From: an uncultured Oscillospiraceae bacterium
Lineage (GTDB): Bacteria; Bacillota_A; Clostridia; Oscillospirales; Acutalibacteraceae
DNA length: 29,589 nucleotides
Assembly (NCBI GenBank): GCA_910589395.1
Contig: CAJUTL010000013.1
Coordinates: 1 to 29,589 of the forward strand
Reading direction: 5' to 3'
The first letter of the stretch is position 1. Each line of letters begins with the position of its first letter. The notes beneath the pieces were generated by a model. It worked only from the letters and a program-made list of their open reading frames with translations. It was not told the origin of the DNA and ran no database searches. The translations under genes were made by a program, and so were the position numbers. This document shows, piece by piece, positions 29,364 to 29,589 of this stretch.

Positions 29364-29589
29364 CCTGTCATCCTGAGCGAAGCGAAGGATCTCGTCCTTG
29401 ACCTTTTTCAGGGAATTAAGGACGAGATTCTTTGTCACGTTGCTCCTCAGAATGACAGGAGAGAACTAGTCGCTAAATTGGAATTTGGCGGTGATCCGCT
29501 CACTTTCCACCTGTCATCCTGGGCGAAGTGAAGAATCTCGTCCTTGACCTTTTTCAGGGAATTAAGGACGAGATTCTTTGTCACGTTGC
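29364..29589 (+). repeat. tandem foldback repeats A, 146-base period, cut by window end
   Basis: Left arms begin at 29364 and 29510. The intervening unit is a foldback (CCTGTCATCCTGAG..CTCAGAATGACAGGAG) plus the connector CTAAATTGGAATTTGGCGG and GTGATCCGCTCACTTTC. The two copies differ at only a few positions. The second is cut by the window edge, so the array may continue. Confidence 0.85.

Noticed and set aside
29124..29589. CRISPR array at the right edge
   Set aside because: The repeated units are about 100 bases long, self-complementary and separated by near-identical connectors; CRISPR arrays have short repeats and unique spacers.

Overview
The window looks like chromosomal DNA of a Gram-positive anaerobe of the class Clostridia, most likely a gut member of the Oscillospirales/Ruminococcaceae group. 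The reasons are strong AGGAGG-type ribosome binding sites, frequent TTG and GTG starts, textbook sigma-A promoters with 17-base spacers, U-tract terminators, S-layer homology domains, a glutamate dehydrogenase whose catalytic residues have the same numbering as the Clostridium symbiosum enzyme, and the neighbourhood DUF177/rpmF, DUF512, der, plsY, murA. The taxon is inferred; no rRNA, tRNA or CRISPR array was seen.

Layout. Bases 1-1217 are an AT-rich patch abutting the 3' end of guaA. It carries a nucleoside 2-deoxyribosyltransferase-like gene and a small overlapping ORF, and looks like the edge of a genomic island. Bases 1218-9238 hold a nitrogen/purine block on the minus strand: purC, purB, a GNAT acetyltransferase, purA, glmS and guaA. 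The divergent gdhA (9564-10895) supplies glutamate. The start of purA is duplicated around a palindrome-rich 141-base insert. Bases 10896-15250 encode cell-surface functions: a secreted-protein gene broken by two frameshifts behind a perfect consensus promoter, a lipoprotein, and a large secreted papain-like protease with three SLH domains. Bases 15421-16823 are a divergent HxlR regulator/radical SAM pair sharing a palindromic operator. A PTS EIIC-like permease follows (16997-18070).

Bases 18716-28607 are a housekeeping run, all on the minus strand: pgi, a small P-loop protein, DUF177-rpmF, a DUF512 radical SAM protein, der, plsY, murA, a WalJ/YycJ-type metallohydrolase and rlmH. Most units are bounded by a visible promoter and terminator.

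The gene-free stretches (18071-18715, 23793-24387, 28608-29589) are filled with non-coding repeats: a foldback element with a 146-base tandem arrangement, a composite element of about 150 bases, a MITE-like 157-base foldback, and a short motif around TTGTTAG and AGAAGGGC that abuts stop codons. No known defence, biosynthetic or conjugation cassette is complete here. The most unusual features are the purA start duplication, the modular repeats joined to stop codons, and the island edge at guaA.
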